Of a DNA stretch of 29,496 nt, positions 29,290-29,496 are shown piece by piece; position 1 is the stretch's first letter, and each line of letters begins with the position of its first letter. Origin of the DNA: Ophiosphaerella korrae (lineage: Eukaryota; Ascomycota; Dothideomycetes; Pleosporales; Phaeosphaeriaceae). The translations under genes were made by a program, and so were the position numbers. The notes under the pieces are model-generated. The model saw only the letters and a program-made list of their open reading frames with translations. It searched no databases and was not told where the DNA came from. The stretch is taken from NCBI GenBank assembly GCA_028456385.1, contig JALNQF010000447.1, positions 1 through 29,496 of the forward strand, read 5' to 3'.

Positions 29290-29496
29290 GCTTCGCTTCT
29301 CTTAATAACTAAATCGGCAAGTTATAATAGGCTTACTTAGGGTTAACTTCTTAGTAGCCTTTCTATTATTAGTAGATTAAGAGGTAATAATAAAAGCTTG
29401 TATAGTAATCTATAGAGGAGTGCAAAAAATAAAGAGTAATTGTTTTTTTAACCTTTTTTAAAGTAATATAACTTGCTTAAAATAAGAGCTATAACT
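29290..29496. repeat. Partial third copy of the 8725/22301 repeat
   Basis: 29295-29412 matches 8725-8835 and 22308-22398. After 29412 the sequence differs from both. The stretch 29268-29320 keeps several CG, TG and CA dinucleotides and so is less RIPed than its neighbours. If this is the 5' LTR edge of element B, the rest lies beyond the window. Confidence 0.6.

Overview
The window looks like nuclear DNA from a filamentous ascomycete (Pezizomycotina; the gene content suggests Dothideomycetes/Pleosporales, but this is inference). The grounds are: spliceosomal introns of 50-64 bp with GT...AG ends; relics of NACHT-WD40 NLR genes of the HET-E/HET-D type; Ty3/gypsy chromoviruses and a pogo/Fot-type transposase; and two blocks of extremely AT-rich, TA-rich DNA in which CA and TG are scarce by eye. 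That pattern is the signature of repeat-induced point mutation (RIP), with coding frames broken mostly by CAA/CAG/TGG to stop changes.

Layout. (1) 1-8718: a nearly complete, RIP-destroyed chromovirus on the minus strand, with its 5' LTR at 8377-8718, then gag, protease, RT, RNase H, integrase, chromodomain, a polypurine tract and a 3' LTR (1-228, cut by the window edge). (2) 8719-9430: a RIPed repeat also found at 22305-22770 and in part at 29300-29420. (3) about 9440-10999: a pogo/Fot-like DDE transposase on the minus strand whose N-terminal end leaves the RIPed block. (4) about 10700-20480: a GC-balanced island. It holds a broken NACHT-WD40 gene (minus), a small orphan gene (minus), an apparently intact five-exon AIM9/aminoglycoside-phosphotransferase-fold gene (plus, 14698-16636), a fragment of a LINE ORF1 (minus), an ankyrin-repeat fragment (plus) and a second, shorter copy of the NLR fragment (minus). 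(5) 20480-29496: a second RIPed block with LTR derivatives, an inverted fragment of the first chromovirus, a 433-bp hairpin MITE that shows little RIP, a Cys-rich coding relic, and a second minus-strand chromovirus (about 23830-29260).

The genes do not form a pathway. This is a small gene island between RIPed transposon blocks. The only gene that looks functional and identifiable is the AIM9-like kinase-fold gene. It is divergent from the orphan gene, with about 0.8 kb of shared intergenic DNA. Everything else recognisable is a transposon or a decayed NLR/ankyrin gene. I found no rRNA, convincing tRNA or CRISPR array, and no clearly new multi-gene system. The most unusual items are the low-RIP hairpin element, the paired NLR fragments near both island edges, the LTR-internal palindromic repeat that varies in copy number, and the orphan gene.
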